DNA from: Alistipes sp. dk3624
Lineage (GTDB): Bacteria > Bacteroidota > Bacteroidia > Bacteroidales > Rikenellaceae
Assembly (NCBI RefSeq): GCF_009557455.1
Contig: NZ_CP045651.1
Span: 2,480,001 to 2,544,000 of the forward strand
DNA: 64,000 nt
Direction: 5' to 3'
Shown here: positions 27,457-34,018 of the stretch, piece after piece
Layout: each line of letters begins with the position of its first letter
Numbering within the stretch: the first letter of the stretch is position 1
Made by a program: the position numbers and the translations under genes
The notes under the pieces: generated by a model
Told to the model about the DNA's origin: nothing
Databases searched by the model: none
Seen by the model: the letters and a program-made list of their open reading frames with translations, nothing else

Positions 27457-27551
27457 CTACATATCCTACATTATCTACATAACGAAAATGCTATATCATT
27501 GATTATGTGCAATATGAAAAATCATCTATGTAGGATATGTAGCAAATGTAG
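27457..27551. repeat. Inverted arrays of 9-bp iterons, candidate replication origin
   Basis: Left array: three tandem 9-mers beginning CTACAT (starts 27457, 27466, 27475). Right array: three in opposite orientation, ATGTAG at 27528, 27537 and 27546, again with a period of 9. The outer 15 bases form a perfect inverted repeat (27457-27471 with 27528-27542). The 44-nt spacer is AT-rich. It lies in the non-coding gap between the helicase and primase-like genes, the expected place for an origin. Confidence 0.75.
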
Positions 27552-27577
27552 CAGGAAAAACAAATTATTTTTTCACT

Positions 27578-28759
27578 ATGATACGACAACACAACCAACC
27601 ATATTTAGAGAAGTACGCAGGTCGTAAGTCCCGGCACGAATGCCCGGCCTGCCATGATAAGCATTCTTTCACATGGTATCTCAACGGGGACACGGGCGAG
27701 GTTATCCATCCAAGCGTTGGCCGGTGTAACCATGAAAGCGGCTGCGGCTATCACTACACCCCCAAACAATATTTTGAAGATAATCCGCAATTATCGGAGT
27801 TTGGGGGCACTATAAAAAACGGCAAGGTTACGGTAAGGGTAAAACAGAATCACCCCAAGTTTACCCAAAGGGTTGAAGAAAAAGAACCGGGCCGGATACC
27901 AAAGCAGTATATCATTCAGTCATTGGGATATAATAGCAATTTTGTAGCGTTCCTATGCTCGATCTTCGACCGCTACACTCTCGAATCTCCGACCATCAGG
28001 CGAGTAATGGCAGACTACTATTTGGGCTGCACTAAAAACGGCTCTATTATCTATTGGCAGATAGATGAACGCAACCGCATCCGAACGGGAAAGGTAATGC
28101 AGTACGACCCTGTAACGGGCAAGCGGGTAAAGAACGCTAACGGTGCGATAGACTGGGTTCACGCCAAACTGAAGCGGGACAAGGTATTGCCGGATGATTT
28201 CAATCTCGTGCAATGCCTGTTCGGGGAACACCTGTTGAAGCGCTATCCGGATAAAGTAGTGACTTTGGTCGAATCGGAGAAATCGGCGCTTATCGCCGCC
28301 GGGGTCTATCCCGAATATCTATGGGTGGCGACCGGTGGGCGCTCGCAGCTCTCTATTGATAAACTCCGAGTGTTGATGGGGCGCACCGTGATAATGTTCC
28401 CGGATACCGACACAGACGGCAAAACCTACTCCCTTTGGGCAGATAAGGCAAAGGAACTAGCGACGATAAGATGCACCGTAACGATCTCTAACCTACTGGA
28501 GACGGTGGCAACCGACGAGGATAGGATAAACGGACTCGACATTGCCGATTACCTGATCCGTCAACTCAAAGCCTCGATACCAGAACTGAACAACATCCCC
28601 GCAACGGAATCGGCCAAAGCTCCTATCCGGCCTCTCAACCGTGAAGAACAAGCATTACAACACCTCGGCAATCTCAACCCGAATATCTACACCCTGATAG
28701 ATAGTTTGGGGCTTGTAAGCGTAATGACAGGCGAACGCTTACGAACGATCATTAATTAA
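27578..28759 (+). CDS. DUF6371 zinc-finger/Toprim primase-like protein
   Basis: 393 aa. A four-Cys zinc ribbon (Cys22, Cys25, Cys50, Cys56: CPAC and CNHESGC) resembles the DnaG/CHC2 zinc finger. A Toprim-like fold follows at about 225-300: VVTLVESEKSALIAAG carries the catalytic Glu and TVIMFPDTDTDGKTY the DxD. This matches DUF6371 proteins of Bacteroidota elements. It likely makes primers for, or otherwise serves, element replication together with the SF3 helicase, from which it is separated by the iterons. Confidence 0.8.
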   Translation: MIRQHNQPYLEKYAGRKSRHECPACHDKHSFTWYLNGDTGEVIHPSVGRCNHESGCGYHYTPKQYFEDNPQLSEFGGTIKNGKVTVRVKQNHPKFTQRVEEKEPGRIPKQYIIQSLGYNSNFVAFLCSIFDRYTLESPTIRRVMADYYLGCTKNGSIIYWQIDERNRIRTGKVMQYDPVTGKRVKNANGAIDWVHAKLKRDKVLPDDFNLVQCLFGEHLLKRYPDKVVTLVESEKSALIAAGVYPEYLWVATGGRSQLSIDKLRVLMGRTVIMFPDTDTDGKTYSLWADKAKELATIRCTVTISNLLETVATDEDRINGLDIADYLIRQLKASIPELNNIPATESAKAPIRPLNREEQALQHLGNLNPNIYTLIDSLGLVSVMTGERLRTIIN

Positions 28760-28845
28760 CCATAGCGGGCAGATTCCGTGCATGACAAACATCCATCCAA
28801 GACAACCGAAATTAAACCGTTTTAACCAACTAAATAAAAAAAACA

Positions 28846-29094
28846 ATGAAGCAGAACAAGAAAAAGACGGCATTTTTGCCATGTAAGATTTTCAAACATG
28901 ACGGTGCAACCTTGACTGTCGGGGTAAGTGAAACCACGATTAATGACAAGCCCGCCCCCTCAGAAGTGTATTTCCTCGTCGAAGGATATGGAAACGGAGA
29001 AGATGATCCCGAAGCCGTTGCCACTTTCACGCCAGACCGAGCGGTGGAGATCGCTGAGGCCCTACTAAAGTTTGCAAGGCTGGCGAAAGAGTAA
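28846..29094 (+). CDS. Small hypothetical protein
   Basis: 82 aa, MKQNKKKTAFLPCKIFKHDG start after an A-rich leader. It looks like a small alpha/beta fold with a C-terminal helix (RAVEIAEALLKFARLAKE). Similar short proteins occur in Bacteroidota elements, but I cannot name the family. It is part of a closely packed series that runs to 30,030. Confidence 0.65.
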   Translation: MKQNKKKTAFLPCKIFKHDGATLTVGVSETTINDKPAPSEVYFLVEGYGNGEDDPEAVATFTPDRAVEIAEALLKFARLAKE

Positions 29095-29115
29095 TTAACC
29101 CCAAAATCAAATATC

Positions 29116-29355
29116 ATGAACAACGAAAAATTAAGAAAGATGCTGCAAGCAGCAGAAAAATACGGTGCTGATGTCGCTTACGAAATGGCTGTCAACCAAG
29201 ACAGCGAGGGCGATTCGAATGACAACGCAAATGAAGGCGCCGAAATTGCGACATTTATCAACAAGGGCACCCGTCGTATCATCGAAGGCAGAGATAACAC
29301 CGGCAATTCCGACGGTTCGCTGGCAGTAGATCCTATCACAAATTTACCTATGTAA
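29116..29355 (+). CDS. Small acidic hypothetical protein
   Basis: 79 aa, start MNNEKLRKMLQAAEKYGADV. A helical N-terminus is followed by an Asp/Asn/Glu-rich centre (NQDSEGDSNDNANEGAEIA). There is no known motif. It is separated by 21 and 3 bases from its neighbours, so it is translated from one message with them. Confidence 0.6.
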   Translation: MNNEKLRKMLQAAEKYGADVAYEMAVNQDSEGDSNDNANEGAEIATFINKGTRRIIEGRDNTGNSDGSLAVDPITNLPM

Positions 29356-29358
29356 GCG

Positions 29359-30030
29359 ATGAAAACAATTTGCATTGGACAAATACCCCAGGAACACACA
29401 CGCTATTTATTCGATCAGGCGATAGCCAAATTGCGGGAACTTGTAACCGCCGACAGGGTAGGTGAATACGGGGAGGAACTGACAACGGCGTTTATCCAGG
29501 AATTATTGCAAGGCGGCTGCGCTATCCGCTCCCGGATGCTCGACAAATTCAATGCCTCGCTGTCCGCTGTATTATTCCCGGCGGAACGCCGGCAGAAGGA
29601 GGCGTTATATGACGCCCTGCTATCACAGTTCGACGAACTGACCCGAAAGGCTTGCAAGACAATCGAGGATTTCAAGTATATCCCCATAGAAGCCTATACG
29701 GTGGGGGCTGACAGCGGTATAGGGTGCGACCCCGAAGTGATTGATAAGGCTTTCGCAGAAGCCGGAAACGTGTGTATCTCGCATCCATCGCAGGTTGAGG
29801 TGTATAATGCGGCTCAGAAAGCCATTGCAGCTATCCACGAGCTCGATGCGCTGGCCCAGAATTACGGGATGTATGCGGTCAACAAAAACAATTACCGCTC
29901 GATCATAGACATAGATTTGGAGATGGATGCTACCATTGGAGTACTGGGAGCCAAAAGGGTTGTGCAACTCAATCCTTTTGCCATACAACAGGCGTACGAT
30001 GGTGGTTTGTTCAATAATCCGAAAGGTTAA
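29359..30030 (+). CDS. Element-encoded hypothetical protein
   Basis: 223 aa, mostly helical, without signal or membrane segment. Distinct stretches are IPQEHTRYLFDQAIAKLREL, RRQKEALYDALLSQFDELTR and GVLGAKRVVQLNPFAIQQAY. No catalytic motif is recognisable. It is the largest unknown in the middle of the element and follows the 79-aa gene after 3 bases. Confidence 0.65.
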   Translation: MKTICIGQIPQEHTRYLFDQAIAKLRELVTADRVGEYGEELTTAFIQELLQGGCAIRSRMLDKFNASLSAVLFPAERRQKEALYDALLSQFDELTRKACKTIEDFKYIPIEAYTVGADSGIGCDPEVIDKAFAEAGNVCISHPSQVEVYNAAQKAIAAIHELDALAQNYGMYAVNKNNYRSIIDIDLEMDATIGVLGAKRVVQLNPFAIQQAYDGGLFNNPKG

Positions 30031-30083
30031 CGGGGTATTTATTAGGCGGACTATACATCCGTCTATCCCTAATAATTTAGGTT

Positions 30084-30659
30084 ATGGCAAAGCGAAGAAC
30101 GTGGCCTACACTTTTTGAGGAGTGCAATCGCATAGAACTTTCGTATTTGTGGAAACGATATGCAATGTGGATACCTCGGCGTATCGCTGCCTCGATGTCA
30201 TGGAGCTGTCGAGGTAGGCCGGCCGGCAATATCGACCTAATCATTGACACCCGGGAAATGTATATCGAACTCGATTACAGATTCGGAGACGAACCTCGTC
30301 ATTATCGGGTGCAACTGGCCTCGGTTACATCGAATCTTGGCAAGGGGCGGATATGGTATTTCTTATGCCCTCAAACCGGTAAACGTTGCCGGATTCTTTA
30401 CGGAGTGGAAGGCTGGTTTTTCCACCGCTCAGCGTTCCGTGGGTGTTGCTATGATCGGCAAACCCTTTCAAAGCAATATCGATTACTCGATTATGTGATA
30501 TTTCCTCGACAGATCGAGATCAACGAGCAACTGCGCAAATGTCGTAAAACCTATCGAGGCAAACCGACACGACAATACGAGAGATTATTGCGACGACTGA
30601 GAAAATGCGACGATATGCAACGTGCTATCGGGAATAGCTTGGGATTGCTCGGAAAATAA
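30084..30659 (+). CDS. Basic hypothetical protein with Cys/aromatic core
   Basis: 191 aa, strongly basic (many Arg/Lys). The centre reads IWYFLCPQTGKRC-R-ILYGVEGWFFHRSAFRG. This resembles a widespread small-protein family in which CPxCG-RxxxLY is a zinc ribbon, but here the second Cys of the first pair is Thr (CPQTGKRC) and only single Cys remain. The C-terminus is Arg-rich (CRKTYRGKPTRQYERLLRRL). A nucleic-acid-binding role is possible; the function is unknown. Confidence 0.65.
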   Translation: MAKRRTWPTLFEECNRIELSYLWKRYAMWIPRRIAASMSWSCRGRPAGNIDLIIDTREMYIELDYRFGDEPRHYRVQLASVTSNLGKGRIWYFLCPQTGKRCRILYGVEGWFFHRSAFRGCCYDRQTLSKQYRLLDYVIFPRQIEINEQLRKCRKTYRGKPTRQYERLLRRLRKCDDMQRAIGNSLGLLGK

Positions 30660-30733
30660 AGGGAAAGCCTCTCGAAAGCAGCTTTCCCAATTTTTTGATT
30701 CTTGACAAGTCAAAGATAGCAAAAATCGGGGAT

Positions 30734-30895
30734 ATGAACAATACACGACAGGTACGAGAACGCCGAGGTGGAGCACGGGACGACAAATGCGACAATGTGA
30801 CTATAAACATGACACGGGACGAACTGATAATACACCTCCAGCGAATCAAGCGAAAATGCGAAATTTTGATGCTGAAGCACAAAATTAAATCGTAA
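30734..30895 (+). CDS. Very small hypothetical protein
   Basis: 53 aa, start MNNTRQVRERRGGARDDKCD, C-terminus a basic amphipathic helix (TRDELIIHLQRIKRKCEILM). It is preceded by GGGGAT and followed after 29 bases by a hairpin, consistent with the last gene of a unit. The short length limits confidence. Confidence 0.4.
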   Translation: MNNTRQVRERRGGARDDKCDNVTINMTRDELIIHLQRIKRKCEILMLKHKIKS

Positions 30896-30924
30896 CACAA
30901 TATCCCGTAAATACCCTTGCAACA

Positions 30925-30952
30925 AAGGGGCAGACGATCCGATCTGCCCCTT
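30925..30952 (+). terminator. Hairpin ending the rightward replication unit
   Basis: A 10-bp perfect stem AAGGGGCAGA/TCTGCCCCTT (30925-30934 with 30943-30952) with an 8-nt loop. Its T tract is poor (GAATC). In the gene-free stretch 30896-31282 I see this hairpin, the one at 31166 and nothing else clear. Confidence 0.6.
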
Positions 30953-31165
30953 GAATCATCCCTGGGGATATGTTTTTGGATATGGTTGAACGGGTGGAAT
31001 AACTTCACAAATCTTACACTATAAAAAAATATCAAAAAGAAGATATAGCAATCTGAAAGGGTATCCGTTGAGGATTACGAGCGGGTAATGGCCGGGATAT
31101 TTTGAGCATGATTCAACGTTATGTAATTTCTGCATAGTGCCGGAAAAGTAAACTCCTATAAAGTA

Positions 31166-31197
31166 AATAGCCACCTCAACCAGGTGGCTATTCTTTT
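31166..31197. terminator. Hairpin between convergent element genes
   Basis: An 11-bp perfect stem AATAGCCACCT/AGGTGGCTATT (31166-31176 with 31182-31192), a 5-nt loop, then CTTTT. It is usable as a terminator in both directions; the leftward Bro-N gene ends at 31283. Confidence 0.75.
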
Positions 31198-31282
31198 GGG
31201 AGCTATTTCCATTTTGGAAACAACTGAGATATTCGAGAAATTGGAATAACTGAAACCGAACTTGTAAAGATTCCTTACATGC

Positions 31283-32101
31283 TCATTTCTTGAGAACCTT
31301 TTTAGCGCTTAACGGACTAACGACCTTTTGACCGGTTTGGGCCTCCAGTTCTTTCCGGGCGGCACCGGCAACCTTTCCGCCTCGATGTGCAATTTGCTTG
31401 CTATGCTCAAAGGTTTCGGGTTCTTCCTTTTGGGAAATCTCGGTTGTTGATGCTTCTGCCAACATATTAAGCACTAATTCAAGGTTCGTCATATTATCTC
31501 GCAAGCTTTCGGTTTTCAGCCCTTTGAATTGCTTATACTGCTTTGTAGTAAGCCCCGACCATCCCTTAGTAATAACGTCGGTAAGTATGGCATATTGTTG
31601 GCCTTTTTGTATTCCCCGGCGTTCCCATTCATCGGTAAGTTCTTTGCGCACCTCAATAGACTTTAATCGCTGATTGATCCAGTTGGCGGAATATCCTTTG
31701 CGATGATAATACTCCATTATTCGGTCAATACCTTGTTCCGGATCGTCTATTTCCTCAAGGCGCTCCCGTCCCAATTGCGCTAACCATTGTTTGAATGGCT
31801 CCGCTTTCGGAGATGGGATAGATTGAATAAGCCTGAAAAGCTGTTCGGCATCGGCAACATCGGTTAAGCGCATCTTCCCATCCGGAGCCTCCATTTTCAA
31901 CTGTACGATATTCTCGTACACTTCGCTCCCTTCTTTTTCAAGTTTGATTTTGAGATCGCTCCAATAACGACGGGGATTTGCACTATCAGTTAACACCTCA
32001 ATCACATCGACAATAGAAATGTACCATTTCTCAGCCTCGGAATCCCACACGGAACGCACTTGCTTGTCTTCAAAAAGCTTTATAGCGTCTTTTTTTGTCA
32101 T
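31283..32101 (-). CDS. Bro-N domain antirepressor-like (DinD-like) protein
   Basis: 272 aa. The N-terminal 100 residues (KLFEDKQVRSVWDSEAEKWY, ISIVDVIEVLTDSANPRRYW) fit the Bro-N DNA-binding fold of phage antirepressors. The middle (RKGYSANWINQRLKSIEVRK, LTDEWERRGIQKG) and the end (HRGGKVAGAARKELEAQTGQ) resemble DinD/antirepressor C-termini. It starts 4 bases after the XRE gene stops, so the two form one leftward operon. An antirepressor that neutralises the XRE repressor is the simplest model (inference). Confidence 0.8.
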   Translation of the reverse strand: MTKKDAIKLFEDKQVRSVWDSEAEKWYISIVDVIEVLTDSANPRRYWSDLKIKLEKEGSEVYENIVQLKMEAPDGKMRLTDVADAEQLFRLIQSIPSPKAEPFKQWLAQLGRERLEEIDDPEQGIDRIMEYYHRKGYSANWINQRLKSIEVRKELTDEWERRGIQKGQQYAILTDVITKGWSGLTTKQYKQFKGLKTESLRDNMTNLELVLNMLAEASTTEISQKEEPETFEHSKQIAHRGGKVAGAARKELEAQTGQKVVSPLSAKKVLKK

Positions 32102-32105
32102 AGTC

Positions 32106-32369
32106 TTACTCCTTTCCTATCTTTTCAGCCGTCAACCGCAATTCCGTGCCGCAATATGGGCAGGTAAAGTTCCCGGCCTTTGGCTCGTCTATCAACTCCG
32201 ATACCGGTACATCTAAAGCGTTGGCGATCTTTTCAATAGTATCAAGGGATGGGGTTACTTTGTTATTTACGATATTACTCATGCTCGGTTGGGCGATACC
32301 TATTTTTTCAGCAAGGGATAACGCCGTTACCTTTTTCTCCTTTAAGACCTCTTTAATTCTCAGTTTCAT
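32106..32369 (-). CDS. XRE-family helix-turn-helix repressor
   Basis: Start at MKLRIKEVLKEKKVTALSLA (a Met nine codons upstream is less likely); 87 aa. The HTH is LAEKIGIAQPSMSNIVNNK, with the helix-3 pattern typical of Cro/CI. The C-terminus adds a short CPYCGTEL knuckle, with only one CxxC pair visible. It controls a divergent promoter region full of ATTATA/TATAAT repeats and is cotranscribed with the Bro-N gene: a repressor/antirepressor switch layout. Confidence 0.9.
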   Translation of the reverse strand: MKLRIKEVLKEKKVTALSLAEKIGIAQPSMSNIVNNKVTPSLDTIEKIANALDVPVSELIDEPKAGNFTCPYCGTELRLTAEKIGKE

Positions 32370-32384
32370 TTTATAACGAATTAG

Positions 32385-32533
32385 ATTATAGGGCAAATAT
32401 AGTCATTTATAATGTATAAAAATATATCAACGCAAAAAATATTACGTTTTTGGTTAACTTTTTTTATCAAACGTTTGGTTGTTATAATTTATTACATTAT
32501 ATTTGTGGTGTAAAAATAATTGAAAACATTATA
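32385..32533. promoter_or_regulatory. Divergent switch region with repeated ATTATA half-sites
   Basis: Five ATTATA/TATAAT hexamers occur at 32385, 32408, 32483, 32496 and 32528; the pair 32483/32496 forms an inverted repeat. The rightward promoter is clear: TTTG (32474-32477), a 20-nt spacer and TATATTTG (32498-32505), with the gene start at 32538. The inverted pair overlaps the -7 box, so a bound XRE repressor would block it. The leftward promoter box is not obvious. Confidence 0.65.
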
Positions 32534-32537
32534 GACC

Positions 32538-32846
32538 ATGCGAGCACACTTCACCACATCAGACTACCGGGCGATAGTAAACAAGATTTACGGCGAGATA
32601 TCGGATGAAAGCGCCGAATCTGTGATAGAATTTGAGAACGGCGATTGCCTGCTGGTCGTTCAGGTAAATCACCGAATAGGGTACAAGGATGAGATAGGCG
32701 GTTCTTACGAGGGTTACGACTTTGAGATGCTGGCGGTGGTGGATGAAGAAGAATTTGACGTACTGAGCGCCGATTGCTATGACAGCGAGGGCAACGAAGT
32801 GGACAGCGACTTTGACGCTAACGAATTATACAAACTCTTAAACTAA
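32538..32846 (+). CDS. Highly acidic small protein
   Basis: 102 aa with about 26 Asp/Glu against 6 Lys/Arg. The acidic residues are dense at the end (DEEEFDVLSADCYDSEGNEV, DSDFDANELY). It looks like a compact beta-rich domain, not disordered. It is the first gene under the switch promoter. Such charge is seen in DNA-mimic proteins (for example antirestriction), but no family match can be claimed. Confidence 0.7.
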   Translation: MRAHFTTSDYRAIVNKIYGEISDESAESVIEFENGDCLLVVQVNHRIGYKDEIGGSYEGYDFEMLAVVDEEEFDVLSADCYDSEGNEVDSDFDANELYKLLN

Positions 32847-32853
32847 TATAACG

Positions 32854-33168
32854 ATGAGAAAAAGTGATTTGAGGAACATTATGTTGCGGGCCTGGGAGAT
32901 GTACCGCACGACCGGCAAAGCCTTTGCCGTATGCCTTTCCCGTTCTTGGGTTATTTTCCGCCTTATACAGCGAATGCGATCCAGTGTAGTACAATTCTCC
33001 TATGAAAAGATAAACGGGGCACTACGCAAAGCAAAAGGCACGTTACGGGGCGTTTCGTCTATTATCAAAGGCACAGGAACGGAAACACCCAAGACAGTGA
33101 AATATTACGACATTGAGGCGGCCAACTGGAGGTCATTCAAAATCGAGAATCTGATAACAATTTACTGA
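32854..33168 (+). CDS. SH3-like beta-barrel-fold protein of mobile elements
   Basis: 104 aa. A helical N-terminus (RNIMLRAWEMYRTTGKAFAV) is followed by KTVKYYDIEAANWRSFKIEN, a pattern I associate with the SH3 beta-barrel/DUF2693-like proteins of Bacteroidota elements. It is 7 bases after the acidic-protein gene and 1 base before the next, so one message. Its role is unknown. Confidence 0.65.
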   Translation: MRKSDLRNIMLRAWEMYRTTGKAFAVCLSRSWVIFRLIQRMRSSVVQFSYEKINGALRKAKGTLRGVSSIIKGTGTETPKTVKYYDIEAANWRSFKIENLITIY

Positions 33169-33169
33169 T

Positions 33170-33391
33170 ATGAAAGGATTGACAACCAAACAGACGTTAC
33201 AACTGTTAAGAATCGCCCAAAATGTCCAGCGGGGCACCGGCCTCGACGAGGTAGCATTTGTCACTCTGATGCGCATTTGCCGAGATTATGTAACCCCCGG
33301 ACTTTATCCAGCTATTCCGGACGATGAGCGAGACAAATGGTTTATGGATCGCCTCAACAAATTCCGTGTCCGGTTCTTTGAGAAAATATAG
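33170..33391 (+). CDS. Small hypothetical protein
   Basis: 73 aa, start MKGLTTKQTLQLLRIAQNVQ, helical, ending MDRLNKFRVRFFEKI. It is tightly packed behind the preceding gene (1-base gap). No motif recognised. Confidence 0.6.
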   Translation: MKGLTTKQTLQLLRIAQNVQRGTGLDEVAFVTLMRICRDYVTPGLYPAIPDDERDKWFMDRLNKFRVRFFEKI

Positions 33392-33397
33392 ACCGTT

Positions 33398-33575
33398 ATG
33401 GAGCAGGCAAAGATGATGATTTACGAACTTTCTTATTGATGGTTATTTGCTGGGGATGTTCCCCACCGAGGCCGGAGCCGTCCGCCGTGCGGACTACTTG
33501 CCGAAAAGTCGATACACTCTCCGTGAATGGGAAAAGGACGGCGAATTTTTAACGTTTGATACATTAACCAAATAA
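33398..33575 (+). pseudogene. Possible frameshifted small gene
   Basis: An ATG at 33398 opens a 13-codon frame (MEQAKMMIYELSY) that stops at 33438. In the +1 frame from about 33423 a reading continues FLIDGYLLGMFPTEAGAVRR to a stop at 33575. A single-base shift near 33431-33440 would join them into a 57-60-aa protein. Either a frameshift or two unrelated short frames explains this. Low confidence. Confidence 0.3.
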
Positions 33576-33586
33576 ACCAAATAGTT

Positions 33587-33868
33587 ATGACAACAATCAC
33601 ATTTAACACTGAAGAACTGGCAATTATCACATCTGCGTTACACTGGCGCAATCGTTACCACGCCTACCGTATTGAGAAACTGGAGCGCAAACTACTTTCG
33701 GGCAAAGCTTCTGATCCTGAAACAGCAGAACGTTCCTTGCTTGAAAAAAAACGATACCAAAATCTCCGTGCAGATTTGGAATTAAAAATCAAGATGGCGG
33801 CAGGTTCAGCCTATCGTGGCGACCGAGAGAACAACTATCGTACAACTGAAACGTATAACATAGAATGA
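33587..33868 (+). CDS. Small hypothetical protein
   Basis: 93 aa, start MTTITFNTEELAIITSALHW after a purine-poor leader. Mostly one long charged helix (YRIEKLERKLLSGKASDPET, RSLLEKKRYQNLRADLELKI), possibly coiled coil. It is the last gene of the element before the ssrA end. No family recognised. Confidence 0.6.
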   Translation: MTTITFNTEELAIITSALHWRNRYHAYRIEKLERKLLSGKASDPETAERSLLEKKRYQNLRADLELKIKMAAGSAYRGDRENNYRTTETYNIE

Positions 33869-33934
33869 AAAATGAACCTTAAGAGTAATATTTAAGTGTA
33901 CCTTCAAAGGGCATCAAAAAGGGCAATAAAAAAA

Positions 33935-33971
33935 CAGGGACTAACCGTATTTAGTCCCTGTTTTAGTCCCT
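33935..33971. terminator. Element-end hairpin, terminator for ssrA and for the element
   Basis: CAGGGACTAA (33935-33944) pairs with TTAGTCCCTG (33951-33960) over a 6-nt loop. On the minus strand it is followed by TTTTTTT (33934-33928), so it is a good terminator for ssrA transcripts 47 bases past the tmRNA end. On the plus strand TTTT follows. A further TTAGTCCCT lies at 33963-33971. The same motif occurs at the left end of the element. Confidence 0.8.
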
Positions 33972-34005
33972 TAGCTTTTTAAGGTGCTGAAAATGAAAAT
34001 TAATT

Positions 34006-34018
34006 GTGGAGCTGGAGG
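34006..34018. repeat. attR: right copy of the 13-bp att core in ssrA
   Basis: GTGGAGCTGGAGG, identical to 22820-22832. It covers the acceptor-stem 3' side of the tmRNA, so integration rebuilds the gene end. Confidence 0.85.

Larger units (their letters stand above)
22820..34018. mobile_element. 11.2-kb satellite-like integrative element in ssrA
   Basis: Bounded by a 13-bp direct repeat (GTGGAGCTGGAGG at 22820-22832 and 34006-34018), whose right copy is the 3' end of ssrA. Inside are a tyrosine integrase, a DUF3853 protein, an SF3 helicase, a DUF6371 Toprim protein, an iteron array, an XRE/Bro-N pair and small unknown genes. GC is visibly lower than in the flanks. I found no capsid, portal, terminase, tail, lysis, relaxase, T4SS or MobA/B genes. 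It is best read as a phage satellite, integrative plasmid or decayed mobilizable element able to replicate after excision. Confidence 0.9.

Noticed and set aside
27457-27551. CTACAT repeats as a CRISPR array
   Set aside because: The period is 9 bp with inverted halves and no spacers or cas genes; an iteron arrangement fits better.
27430-27627. 65-codon frame through the iteron region
   Set aside because: It spans the repeat arrays, overlaps the DUF6371 start and has no protein-like pattern.
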